DNA from: Candidatus Aminicenantes bacterium UBA6072
GTDB taxonomy: Bacteria; Acidobacteriota; Aminicenantia; UBA2199
Length of the DNA stretch: 64,000 bases
Assembly (NCBI GenBank): GCA_002436105.1
Contig: DIXU01000004.1
Location: 62,001 to 126,000, forward strand
Direction: 5' to 3'
The notes under the pieces are model-generated. The model did not search any database. It saw only the letters and a list, made by a program, of their open reading frames with translations, and was not told the DNA's origin. Shown one piece after another: positions 15,550 through 24,211 of this stretch. Position 1 is the first letter of the stretch; each line of letters begins with the position of its first letter. A program made the position numbers and the translations under genes.

Positions 15550-17408
15550 ATCGAAGGAATCTCGCGATCTGCTGTGTCTTCTGTGTGCTACTGCCGACGG
15601 TCAACTGTCTCCGCGTCGCTCCGCCATTGACCGCGGTGCGCTCCGCCCCCCCGGCCGTCGCCATTGTCCCGGATGCTGCTATCCGGGCCGAAGAAGCGGG
15701 AGAGTGGGAAAAGGCACTCGCCATTTATGACACTGAGCTGGAGAGTGACCCATCCCGCTCCGATCTCTGGCTGCGCATGGCCGACATCCATTCCCGCCTC
15801 GGTAACCTGGACGCAGCCATCGCCACCCTGGAAAAGGCGGCCGCGACGGGCGGCGGCAGCGAGCTCTATTTCAAACTGGCCCAGGCTCACTCGCTGGCCA
15901 ACCAGGCCGAGGCCGCCTTCCGGGCCGTCGACAAGGCGGTGGCGCGGGAGCCGCGTAATCCCGAGTATCTGCGGGCCAGGGCGCAATTGGCCAATTGGAC
16001 CGGACGGCCGCGGCTGGCCGCCGACAGCTACCGGCGATTGCACTTGATCGCGCCTGCCGATGACGACGCATTGCTGAACTTGGCCCGAGCTGAAGCCTGG
16101 AGCGGAAACCTGGATGACGCAATACGTCATTACCGCCGCTACCTGGCCGGCCATGCCAGCGAAAAAAGCATTTGGCTCGAATGCGTCAATGCCCAGTCCT
16201 GGAGAGGGAACTTTGCCGCCGCCCGCTCGCTCCTGGAACGCTACCGGGATATGTTCGGGGCCGACGAGTCCTTTGACAGGGTCCTGGTCGATTTGCTGGC
16301 ACGCGCCGACCTGCCTCGTGAAGCCCGGGCCCATAACCGGCAGGCGCTGCAAGCGGGACCGGACAACTATCAGGCCCTGTTCAGCGAGGTTATCGCCCTG
16401 AAGAATGACAACCGTCCCCGGGCCGCCCTGGCTATGATCCCGCGCCTGGAGGAACTGCGCCCGGGGGCGCGCGAGAACCGCGAGCTCGAACGCTTCGTGA
16501 TCACCCCGTTGCGCCCCGATGTCCGCTTGGCCCCCTACGGCTATTATGCCGATTCCGACGACCTGCATTCCTCGGCCAGCAGCCTGGAGGCCGGGTTCAA
16601 TCTGAACCGCGAGCTGCGCCTGCGCGCCGGCTTCGAATTCGGCGCTGTGGAGGCGGCAACAGGTTCGCCTTTCGTCGCCGGCGACGGCCGCAACCGCGTC
16701 ACATGGCAGCGCCCCTGGATCGGGGGCACCTTCATCCTGGCTCCGGCCGTCACCCTGGGGGTCACCGCTTCCTGGCAGAGGATTTCCGGGCTTGATGACC
16801 AACTGCTGGGAAGCGTTTTCGCCCGGGTGCGCCCCGCCGACCGCTGGCGCTTCATCCTGAGCCTGAAACGCGATGTGCTGAACGTTTCACCGCTTTCTCT
16901 GTCGCTGGGCATCCGCCGAGACTGCGCCCGGCTGGGCGTCGCCTGGGAACCGGGATGGCGCGGCGTGGTGGAGGCCGAAGCCGCCAGCGAGCATTACGGG
17001 GACGGCAACCGCCGCTGGGAGGCCAGCCTGGCGCCGCGCTGGAAACTGCTGCGCCTGGCCGCCTTCAACCTGGATATCGGACTTCGGGGCTGGTGGTTCG
17101 GATACGAGCGCGACCTGCATAACGGCTACTGGGATCCGGAGCTGTTCCGCAGCTACATGGCTCTGGCCTATGGGTACTGGAAGATCAGCGACAACGACGG
17201 GATCAGCATCGTCGCCGGCCTGGGCGCGGTGGGTGATGACACCGACGACCGCATGAGGTTCGGCTCCAACCTTGACATCGAAGGGACACTGGGCATCTAT
17301 CGCGACCTGATGCTCAAGGTGCACGCCGCCCTGTATCACAACCTGAGGCAGGCCAGCGGCGCCTTCCGGGCCATGGGCTTGAGTTTCCAGATCGTTTATC
17401 GTTTCTGA
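15546..17408 (+). CDS. TPR-containing outer-membrane beta-barrel export porin (PgaA/YaiO-like)
   Basis: 620 residues from ATG 15546, which overlaps the synthase stop as ATGA and has GAGAGGA 11 bases upstream; an ATG at 15537 is too near that site. Signal or lipoprotein-like N-terminus with a Cys around residue 20. Residues 40-310 hold about seven tetratricopeptide repeats (AGEWEKALAIYDTEL, GNLDAAIATLEKA, GNLDDAIRHYRRYLAG). From about 325 on are alternating amphipathic strands ending in FQIVYRF, a C-terminal Phe typical of BAM-assembled barrels. This layout matches PgaA (PNAG export) and YaiO. Together with the epimerase and synthase it makes a synthesis-export unit. Confidence 0.82.
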   Translation: MNRRNLAICCVFCVLLPTVNCLRVAPPLTAVRSAPPAVAIVPDAAIRAEEAGEWEKALAIYDTELESDPSRSDLWLRMADIHSRLGNLDAAIATLEKAAATGGGSELYFKLAQAHSLANQAEAAFRAVDKAVAREPRNPEYLRARAQLANWTGRPRLAADSYRRLHLIAPADDDALLNLARAEAWSGNLDDAIRHYRRYLAGHASEKSIWLECVNAQSWRGNFAAARSLLERYRDMFGADESFDRVLVDLLARADLPREARAHNRQALQAGPDNYQALFSEVIALKNDNRPRAALAMIPRLEELRPGARENRELERFVITPLRPDVRLAPYGYYADSDDLHSSASSLEAGFNLNRELRLRAGFEFGAVEAATGSPFVAGDGRNRVTWQRPWIGGTFILAPAVTLGVTASWQRISGLDDQLLGSVFARVRPADRWRFILSLKRDVLNVSPLSLSLGIRRDCARLGVAWEPGWRGVVEAEAASEHYGDGNRRWEASLAPRWKLLRLAAFNLDIGLRGWWFGYERDLHNGYWDPELFRSYMALAYGYWKISDNDGISIVAGLGAVGDDTDDRMRFGSNLDIEGTLGIYRDLMLKVHAALYHNLRQASGAFRAMGLSFQIVYRF

Positions 17409-17455
17409 AGCGAACCGCCGGATGCGGCAGCGGGGAAAGTCATTCGGTCTGGTAC

Positions 17456-17519
17456 CTAGAACATCTCGACCAGCAGGTTCTTCAGCTCCTTGACGCGGTC
17501 GCGCAGCACGGCGGCGGCC
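17456..17519 (-). pseudogene. Orphan copy of the uvrB 3' end (about 20 codons)
   Basis: Read on the minus strand this segment encodes AAAVLRDRVKELKNLLVEMF and a TAG stop, matching the true UvrB C-terminus in 15 of 20 residues with conservative changes. A 29-base block (17488-17516) is identical to 19270-19298 in uvrB. The remaining differences are mostly at third codon positions. It begins directly after the TGA of the vWFA gene and has no start or upstream UvrB sequence, so it is a fragment. Confidence 0.85.
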
Positions 17520-19061
17520 TCACCAACCTTTCGCGGGCATGGCGGGCTTGGGTTCAGGAATATTATTGCGCAGGGTTATTTTTTTTACCACTTTGAGTCC
17601 GCTGATATGATCCAGCACCGATATGGAAAACGCGTATTTCCGCCCCCGCGGCAGGCGCAATTCCACCGGGATCAGCACGCCCGGATCGGTCAGGGTGAAT
17701 TCGCGCGTGTTTTCCACTTCGAGCGATCCGGCGCCGCGGGCGACCACGCGCACCCGCACCCGGCCCTGCAGGCGCCCTGCTTCGAGGATGAGGGCGTAGC
17801 CGCTCAGGTTGAATGTGAGCCTGGAGTCGTTGATGCTGGCATTGGCGATCTCCAAATCACGGGCATCCTGGGGGTCGATGTTCCGGGTGGAGACCACATC
17901 GAGGTCCTTGTCCAGGCAAGTCAGTTCAATCTTCATTTTCTTGCGAGTGTTCTCCGGAGCAAAGGAAATGACGTAGCAGATGTCCTCCTTGTCGGCCACC
18001 CGGTTCAGCGCCCGGGCCAGATTGTTGTCGCTGATCATGGCGCCGCCGGTGACGCTGCTGATCTTGCGGAAGCATTCGTCGCGGTTGGAATAAACAACCT
18101 GCTGGCGGTAATAGACCGAGCGGCCCTGCTCCTCCAGGGAACCGGAGCCGAGGCGGATCAGGCTGACCGTGGCATCGGCGGCGATGAAGGCCGCACGCAC
18201 CTTGTCGTTGAAGGCGTCGACCTCGACCCTGGCCTTTTTTTTCATCTCCTCGAGCCGGTTTCGGAAGGCGGGAATCTGTCCGTTCTCGTCGAACTCGGGG
18301 AAGACCTCGTCCTGAAGAAAGATCAGCAGCCATTTTTCCATGCGAATGGATTTCAGCGATTCGGCCAGGAGGATCATGTCGCCCGGGTCGAGCTTCAGGA
18401 ATTGTATGTGGAATTCCGACCAGGAGTCTTTGATTTGCGCCTGCAGCATCAGCCGTGCCGCCTCCTCGTCCATGTTCTCGCTGCGGTCGACATAGCTGCT
18501 GATCGCGGCATCGATCTGGTCGTACAACTGGGTACGGGCAATGTTGCCCTGCTCGATGCTTTTTATCAGTTCGGCCTCGAATTCAGCCCGCACCGGGGCG
18601 ATCTCTTCCGGCGATTTGATCAACGAAGTTTCTTTGCCGTGGGCCAGGATGACGTGATCGCCCGGCCGGAAGATTTCGCGGAAAAAATGATCGAGTGCTT
18701 CCTTATATTCCGCATGGCGGTCCTTCAGCCAGAAACAGAAGACAAACAGCCTTCCCGGCAAGCTCCGCGCAGCGGGAGCCGCTTCATCCTCTTTCGCCGG
18801 CGGCTGGCTGATGCGGCGGCGCACTTCGCGGAACCCGTTGATCTCGATTTTCTTGCCATTCTCGGCCAGGACGAAGTCGCTTTTTTGCAAACCGCCGACC
18901 GGCTGGCCATTCCTCTGCACCCGGGCGATCATTTCGACGTTGACCACGTTCACATATTCGTTCACATCGGTATTGCGGCCCTTTTTGCCCTGATCGGCAG
19001 CCTGGGCCCAGATCAAGACACTGCAAACCGACAGCAGCCATATTCCCAGCCCATGCTTCAT
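17520..19061 (-). CDS. Secreted VWFA-related protein (Acidobacteria type)
   Basis: 513 residues from ATG 19061 with GAGGAG nine bases upstream and a signal peptide (MKHGLGIWLLSVCSVLIWAQA). The region after it (VNVEMIARVQRNGQPVGGLQKSDFVLAENGKKIEI) is the hallmark N-terminal part of the VWFA-related family expanded in Acidobacteriota and Aminicenantes. In that family an A-domain follows; here the strand reads LFVFCFWLKD, so the DxSxS metal site is absent. The C-terminal 130 residues look like an Ig-like beta sandwich. Likely periplasmic; role unknown. It lies between intact uvrB and an orphan uvrB tail. Confidence 0.78.
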   Translation of the reverse strand: MKHGLGIWLLSVCSVLIWAQAADQGKKGRNTDVNEYVNVVNVEMIARVQRNGQPVGGLQKSDFVLAENGKKIEINGFREVRRRISQPPAKEDEAAPAARSLPGRLFVFCFWLKDRHAEYKEALDHFFREIFRPGDHVILAHGKETSLIKSPEEIAPVRAEFEAELIKSIEQGNIARTQLYDQIDAAISSYVDRSENMDEEAARLMLQAQIKDSWSEFHIQFLKLDPGDMILLAESLKSIRMEKWLLIFLQDEVFPEFDENGQIPAFRNRLEEMKKKARVEVDAFNDKVRAAFIAADATVSLIRLGSGSLEEQGRSVYYRQQVVYSNRDECFRKISSVTGGAMISDNNLARALNRVADKEDICYVISFAPENTRKKMKIELTCLDKDLDVVSTRNIDPQDARDLEIANASINDSRLTFNLSGYALILEAGRLQGRVRVRVVARGAGSLEVENTREFTLTDPGVLIPVELRLPRGRKYAFSISVLDHISGLKVVKKITLRNNIPEPKPAMPAKGW

Positions 19062-19237
19062 GTGCGCTCCTCGATCATCGCTGTTCCCGAAGCAAAACAA
19101 GCAAGACGAATGCCGGCATTTTTCAATCAAGGATACCATTTCTGCCATAAAAAATGGATATCGGGTGCCCATCCTGTTCAGAACTGCTTCTTTCCGTACG
19201 TTGGTTGCCGGTTCCGTCCGCAGGGAAAGGCTTCAGG

Positions 19238-21292
19238 CTAGAACAACTCGATCAGGATATTCTTGAGCGCCTTGACGCGGTCGCGCAGCACGGCGGCGCT
19301 CTTGAAATCCAGGGCATCGGCCTTCTTCTTCATGGCCGCCGTCAGCCTGGCGATCTCCTTTTCCAGGGCCGCACGCGTCTTGAATTCAACCGGGATCTCC
19401 TCCTCGCTCTTGCGCAGCCAGTAGTCGTCGTCCTGGAAGTTCTTGACCGTGCTGCGCACCGAGGCGGGACGGATACCGTGCGCCTGGTTGTAGGCGATCT
19501 GGTAGCGGCGCCGGCGCTCCGACTCGGCGATGGCCCGGCGCACCGAATCGACCATGCCGTCGACATAGAGGATGACCTTGCCGTCGATGTGGCGGGCGGC
19601 GCGGCCGAAGGTCTGGATCAGCGCCGTCTCCGAGCGCAGGAATCCCTCCTTGTCGGCGTCCAGGATGATGACCCGCGACACCTCGGGGAGATCGAGGCCC
19701 TCGCGCAGCAGGTTGATGCCGATCAGGACGTCGAACTCGCCCTGGCGCAGCTTCTGGATGATCTTCACCCGGTCCAGGGCCTTGACCTCGGCATGCATGT
19801 AGGCGCAGCGAATGCCCTGCAGGGTGAGGTAATCGGCGAGCTTTTCGGCCATTTTTTTGGTCAGGGTGGTGACCAGTACGCGTCCCGTGGAGCCCCGTTG
19901 AGGGGATCCTGAAGTCTCCCGTTTGCCAGGCAGGGATTTCCGTCCCTTGGGTCCCTTCGCCGCCGTTTCCGGGGCCAGGACGGCGCGGATCTCCTGCAGC
20001 ATGTCGCGGACCGGGTCGGGAACGGTCCTGACGACGATCTCGGGATCGACCAGGCCGGTGGGCCGCACCAGCAGCGAGGTCACCGAGCCCTGAGAATCGG
20101 CGACCTCGAACGGGGCCGGCGTGGCCGACACGTAAAGGACGTTCTGCAGGCGCTGGGCGACTTCGGGAAAGTTCAGCGGCCGGTTGTCAAGGGCCGACGG
20201 CAGGCGGAAGCCGAAATCGACCAGCTTCTCCTTGCGCGAGCGGTCGCCGGCGTACATGCCGTTGAGCTGCGGCACGGTCACGTGCGATTCGTCGATGATG
20301 GCCAGGTAGCCCTTGGGGAAAAAATCGAGCAGGGTGTAGGGGGCCTCGCCGGGGCTGCGCCCGGTCAGGTAGAGGGAATAGTTCTCGATCCCCGGGCAAT
20401 GGCCGAACTGCTCCAGCATTTCCAGATCGTAGAGGGTGCGCTGGCGCAGGCGCTCGGCCAGTTCTTCCTTGCCCTGGCCGCGGAACCACTCCAGGCGCTG
20501 CTGCAGTTCCGCCCGGATGCCGGCCGCCGCCTTCAGGATGCGCTCGCGGCGGTAGAAGAAGTAGTTGACCGGATAGACGCTGGCCTGGCTCCCTTGCGAA
20601 AGCGGCGCGGCGGTAAGGGCATCGAAGAACTCGATGCGCGCCAGCTGCCCGTCGTCGATGACGAAGCGCAGCGGGTTCTCCTCGCTGGTGGGAAAGATCT
20701 CGACCACCGGGCCGCGCACGCGGAATTCGCCGGCTGCCAGCAGCCCGTGGCTGCGGCGGTAGCCCAGGTCGACGAAGCGCTGCAGCAGCTCCTGGCGCTG
20801 CAGCGGGGCCCCGGCATCCAGCACAAGACGCTGCTCGAGGAAATCGCCGGGGGCGCCGATGCTGTAGATGGCCGAGACCGAGGCCACCACGATCGTTCCG
20901 CGCGCCTCCAGCAGGTTGCGCGTGGCATCCAGGCGCAGGCGCTCCAGCTCGGGATTGATCGAGACCTCCTTGGCGATATACAGGTTGCGCTGCGGCACGA
21001 AGGCCTCGGGCTGGTAGTAGTCGTAATAGCTGATGAAGTAGCCGACGCGGTCGCCGGGGAAGAAACCGCGGAATTCCTGGAACAGCTGGGCGGCCAGGGT
21101 CTTGTTGTGGCTCAAAACCAGGGTGGGGACGCCCAGTGCGGCGATGATCCGCGCCATGGCATACGTCTTGCCCGACCCGGTCACCCCCAGCAGCACCTGC
21201 TTGCGGCGGCCACGGCGGAAGCCGTCGACGATCGCGTCCACGGCCTCCCGCTGGGCGCGGGTGACCGGGTAAGGGGACTTGAGGTCGAACAT
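19238..21292 (-). CDS. uvrB: Excinuclease ABC subunit UvrB
   Basis: 684 residues from ATG 21292. Helicase motifs: GVTGSGKT (Walker A), the beta-hairpin ISYYDYYQPEAFVPQ, DESHV (Walker B), VSATP, and QTFGRAARH; the C-terminal UVR motif that binds UvrC is at residues 640-684. It works with UvrA and UvrC in nucleotide excision repair. Unusual is a roughly 27-residue basic insertion, PKGRKSLPGKRE and flanks (coded around 19890-19970), before RVLVTTLTKKMAE in the second helicase domain. Its 3' end is duplicated beyond the vWFA gene. It follows the unknown 633-residue gene by 35 bases. Confidence 0.97.
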   Translation of the reverse strand: MFDLKSPYPVTRAQREAVDAIVDGFRRGRRKQVLLGVTGSGKTYAMARIIAALGVPTLVLSHNKTLAAQLFQEFRGFFPGDRVGYFISYYDYYQPEAFVPQRNLYIAKEVSINPELERLRLDATRNLLEARGTIVVASVSAIYSIGAPGDFLEQRLVLDAGAPLQRQELLQRFVDLGYRRSHGLLAAGEFRVRGPVVEIFPTSEENPLRFVIDDGQLARIEFFDALTAAPLSQGSQASVYPVNYFFYRRERILKAAAGIRAELQQRLEWFRGQGKEELAERLRQRTLYDLEMLEQFGHCPGIENYSLYLTGRSPGEAPYTLLDFFPKGYLAIIDESHVTVPQLNGMYAGDRSRKEKLVDFGFRLPSALDNRPLNFPEVAQRLQNVLYVSATPAPFEVADSQGSVTSLLVRPTGLVDPEIVVRTVPDPVRDMLQEIRAVLAPETAAKGPKGRKSLPGKRETSGSPQRGSTGRVLVTTLTKKMAEKLADYLTLQGIRCAYMHAEVKALDRVKIIQKLRQGEFDVLIGINLLREGLDLPEVSRVIILDADKEGFLRSETALIQTFGRAARHIDGKVILYVDGMVDSVRRAIAESERRRRYQIAYNQAHGIRPASVRSTVKNFQDDDYWLRKSEEEIPVEFKTRAALEKEIARLTAAMKKKADALDFKSAAVLRDRVKALKNILIELF

Positions 21293-21327
21293 GCGTGCCC
21301 CGTCGCCGCGGGGCGGAGCGGCCGCGC

Positions 21328-23229
21328 TCAGCACTCCTCGTCTTGAGCCTGGCCGGCGGCGTCGCTGATCAGCGCCCTCTTGAAGAACCTTTCCAGCACC
21401 GTGGAGCGGATGCGGGCGATCTCCTCGGCGCCGAGGGCCTGGTTGCCCTTTTTCAGGATCAGGATCAGGCAGAAGCGCTGCTCCCACTCGATGCGCGTGA
21501 AATAAACGTCGATGTCGGGCAGGTTCTCGATGAAGCGGCTCAGTACCTTCCTGTCGCGGCAGTAGGAAATGACGAAGATGGTCTTGCCCATCTCGTTGCG
21601 GTAGGGCAGGCGGACGCTCTTGTACTTGACGATCACGCGGTCCATGCCCTCCTTGCGTGCGGACTTGATCGTGGAGCAGACCAGCTTCATGATCTCGGCC
21701 AGGACCTGGGTCGGGGTTTCCAGGCGGTAGATCTCATCGAGGTTGTAGTAGATCTCCTTGATCAGCAGGGGGTGCAGCGAGCGGACCTCGGCGGTCAGCT
21801 CCATCAGCGAGCGCATGTCGCTGTCGCGCAGTCCCTCGTCAAAGTCCCGCACCTGGCCGTATCTTTTCTTCAGGATGTTCTTGATGGACTGGAAAATGGC
21901 GGCGATGGAAACGAACTCGGCCAGCGTGACCTTGAGGTTCAGGATGCTGACTTCGATCAGCTTCTGGTAGAGCCGGGGCGGGGTGACCGACAGGATCTCG
22001 ATGCCGCGGCTGCCCTCCAGCAGGCGGACCAGCTGGTTCAGGTTCTTGCGGCGGCTCTGCGGGGCGACGATGATCAGCTTCAGCTGCATCATGAACTCGG
22101 TCTTCTTCTCCACGTTCATGAAGACCTGGTTGATGCCGGTCGTCTTCAACTCCGCCATCAGGAAGGGAATGATGGCCCGGGCGTAATGCTCGTAGCCGCC
22201 GACCGACTTGATCTGCGAGAACTTCTCGTCCACGGCCGTGCTGATCATCTTCTCCAGCGAGACCTCGATGGAGCGGATGGCCTCGGGATTCAGCGGCTGC
22301 TCCTGGCGGTCGACGATCTCAATGCGGTAGACCAGGAGCTTCTCGGCCGACACGAAGCTCTTGTGGTGCTTGATGATGTGCCCGGGGACGATGAAATCCA
22401 GGGTCTTGAGGAAGCCCTCGACGGAGAAGTTCTCCTCCCAGCAGACGAAGGTGATCCCGGTCAGCCTCTCGTCCAAGGTCTCGAAGTTCTTGATCTTGAT
22501 CTTCTTATCGGCGCGGCCCTCGCGCACCTGCTTCTGGAACTTGTAGTTGTCGATGATCAGCGCGGCCAGGTCGGAGATCTTCCGCTCCTGCAGGTACTCC
22601 CGGGAACGGGAAGAGAAGAACTTGAGGGTTTCGCCGTTCTCGCCGATGATCTGGTCGATGTCGGGACCGCGGTACAGGCGGCGGATGGCACGCACGACCT
22701 GGTTGTACAGCTCGAACTTGATGGTCTCGTCCTCCAGCAGCATGGTCTTGCCCATGGTCCCCTGGGAAGCGTCCTTGAGCGTCTCGAGAAAAGCGCCCTT
22801 GTCCTTCAAAAAGCGGCCGTAATCCTCGGGAGTCTCGATCCGGAAGGAGAGGATGACCACGCCCAGCGAACGGTCGTTGAGCTGGAGGGTGAAGCCCTTC
22901 ATGAACAGCACGTTGCCGTGCTTCTGGTGGATGATGCCCAGGATCGAGTTGCCCATGCCGCTCCAGTCCTCGGCCAGCACGCCCATGACCACGATCAGCG
23001 GCAGCTTCTTTTCCCCGAGCTCCTCCAGCTGCACGACCACTTTTTTCTTGCTTTTCTCATACGTGTGCAGCAGCTGCACCAGCAGCGCCTGCTGCTGCGG
23101 CTGGGGGAAGATCTCCTGGGAGCGGTCGAACAGGGAGAGGCTGTCGGCGATCTTCTGCCTGGAGATGCGCAACTTCTTCTCCGACAGGATCGACCGGATC
23201 TGCTCCAGGTTGCTGACTTGCCCGACCAT
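21328..23229 (-). CDS. Conserved-looking protein of unknown function, possibly with ACT-like segments
   Basis: 633 residues, no signal peptide or membrane helix, rich in Lys/Glu/Ile and evenly globular. I do not recognise the family. Two stretches (around residues 75-130: LPLIVVMGVLAEDWSGMGNS onward; and around 258-310: LTGITFVCWEENF onward) have the alternating strand-helix-strand pattern of ACT-type regulatory domains, so ligand sensing is a guess. The start ATG 23229 has no ribosome site but sits six bases after a -10 box, suggesting a leaderless mRNA. It is upstream of uvrB on the same strand with a 35-base gap, so co-transcription is likely. Confidence 0.65.
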   Translation of the reverse strand: MVGQVSNLEQIRSILSEKKLRISRQKIADSLSLFDRSQEIFPQPQQQALLVQLLHTYEKSKKKVVVQLEELGEKKLPLIVVMGVLAEDWSGMGNSILGIIHQKHGNVLFMKGFTLQLNDRSLGVVILSFRIETPEDYGRFLKDKGAFLETLKDASQGTMGKTMLLEDETIKFELYNQVVRAIRRLYRGPDIDQIIGENGETLKFFSSRSREYLQERKISDLAALIIDNYKFQKQVREGRADKKIKIKNFETLDERLTGITFVCWEENFSVEGFLKTLDFIVPGHIIKHHKSFVSAEKLLVYRIEIVDRQEQPLNPEAIRSIEVSLEKMISTAVDEKFSQIKSVGGYEHYARAIIPFLMAELKTTGINQVFMNVEKKTEFMMQLKLIIVAPQSRRKNLNQLVRLLEGSRGIEILSVTPPRLYQKLIEVSILNLKVTLAEFVSIAAIFQSIKNILKKRYGQVRDFDEGLRDSDMRSLMELTAEVRSLHPLLIKEIYYNLDEIYRLETPTQVLAEIMKLVCSTIKSARKEGMDRVIVKYKSVRLPYRNEMGKTIFVISYCRDRKVLSRFIENLPDIDVYFTRIEWEQRFCLILILKKGNQALGAEEIARIRSTVLERFFKRALISDAAGQAQDEEC

Positions 23230-23235
23230 GAAGAT

Positions 23236-23264
23236 AATTTACGCCAGGGTCATGGCAAAGTCAA
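23236..23264 (-). promoter_or_regulatory. Promoter giving a leaderless transcript of the 633-residue gene
   Basis: On the minus strand TTGACT (23264-23259), 17-base spacer, TAAATT (23241-23236). Six bases separate the -10 box from the A of the ATG at 23229, the usual distance to a transcription start. Confidence 0.6.
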
Positions 23265-23287
23265 GGAAGCCACTTCCATGTCAACGT

Positions 23288-23377
23288 GTAGAAGGGTGGA
23301 AGGGTTGACGGGTCGACAGCCCTGGATCGGAATATGCCCCAACCCGTCAACTCTTGAACTCTTTAACTCTTCTACTT
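23288..23377. repeat. Facing 8-base word arrays between divergent genes
   Basis: Bases 23346-23377 are four 8-base units ending mostly in AACTC (consensus TTNAACTC). An inverted, diverged counterpart (units read on the minus strand as GTCAACCC, TTCCACCC, TTCTACAC) lies around 23288-23315. The two could pair over about ten bases. A TTTAAC unit at 23362 is 17 bases from TATATT (23385-23390), so the array may supply part of the tag promoter. Confidence 0.65.
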
Positions 23378-23424
23378 CTTCGAATATATTTTTCAGCGCC
23401 CGGGTATTGTTTCGCAGGAGAAAA

Positions 23425-24045
23425 ATGGATAAAAGTAGAAATATGAAAGACATGAGTGAACAAGTGAAAAGATGCCCGTGGTGCCTTTCCGACCCCCTTT
23501 ACATCGAATACCATGACCGTGAATGGGGGGTGCCGGTGCACGATGACCGCAAATGGTTCGAATTCCTTACCCTGGAAGGCGCCCAGGCAGGGCTGAACTG
23601 GCTCCTGGTCCTGAAAAAGCGGGAAAATTACCGCCGGGCGTACGACGACTTCGATTTCGCCAGGGTCGCCCGCTTTGACGAGAAGAAAGTCGCGGCATTG
23701 CTGGCGGATCCGGGCATCATCCGCAACCGTGCCAAGATAGCGGCCTCGATCGCCAATGCCAGGGCCTTTATCCGCATCCGCGAGGAATTTTCAAGTTTCG
23801 AGCGCTACATTTGGCCTTTTGTGAACGGAAAGCCGGTGCAGAACCGCTGGAGGACCGACCGGCAGATTCCGTCCCGCACGGCCATATCCGACGCACTCAG
23901 CGCCGATTTGCGCAGGCGAGGCTTCGCATTCGTCGGCTCGACCATCGTTTACGCCCACATGCAGGCGACGGGCATGGTGAATGACCATCTAATGACCTGC
24001 TTCAGATATGGGGAACTTTCGGGTATCCTTGAAGCGGATGGGTGA
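23425..24045 (+). CDS. tag: DNA-3-methyladenine glycosylase I
   Basis: 206 residues from ATG 23425 with CAGGAG five bases upstream. The sequence follows E. coli Tag closely: CPWC and YHDREWGVP (zinc Cys and His), FEFLTLEGAQAGLNW, GIIRNRAKIAASIANA, FAFVGSTIVYAHMQATGMVNDHLMTC, where the last His and Cys complete the zinc snap. It excises 3-methyladenine from alkylated DNA. The N-terminus is about ten residues longer than usual. It sits opposite uvrB, a loose grouping of DNA repair functions. Confidence 0.95.
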   Translation: MDKSRNMKDMSEQVKRCPWCLSDPLYIEYHDREWGVPVHDDRKWFEFLTLEGAQAGLNWLLVLKKRENYRRAYDDFDFARVARFDEKKVAALLADPGIIRNRAKIAASIANARAFIRIREEFSSFERYIWPFVNGKPVQNRWRTDRQIPSRTAISDALSADLRRRGFAFVGSTIVYAHMQATGMVNDHLMTCFRYGELSGILEADG

Positions 24046-24182
24046 AGTGCCCGTTCATTTGCTTGGAGAATTCGTCAATGTAAACCGGGGATTTGCTGGA
24101 GCTTAGGTTCGGGATCAGGAGTGCATTCCCCATTGGCGTCCTCCAGATAAGCGATCTGTGAATTTTACGAATTTGCAGACTA

Positions 24183-24211
24183 TTGACAAATAATTAACTC
24201 CGGGTTAAAAT
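24183..24211 (+). promoter_or_regulatory. Consensus sigma-70 promoter of the efflux operon
   Basis: TTGACA (24183-24188), 17-base spacer, TAAAAT (24206-24211). The local sequence is very AT-rich compared with its surroundings. Confidence 0.8.

Noticed and set aside
13058..17408. Polysaccharide cassette as a recently acquired island
   Set aside because: Codon and base composition look like the surroundings, and no tRNA, integrase or repeats border it.
21295..23424. Long plus-strand frame upstream of and continuous with tag
   Set aside because: Its first 700 codons are antisense to the 633-residue gene and have shadow composition; only the part from 23425 matches Tag and has a ribosome site.
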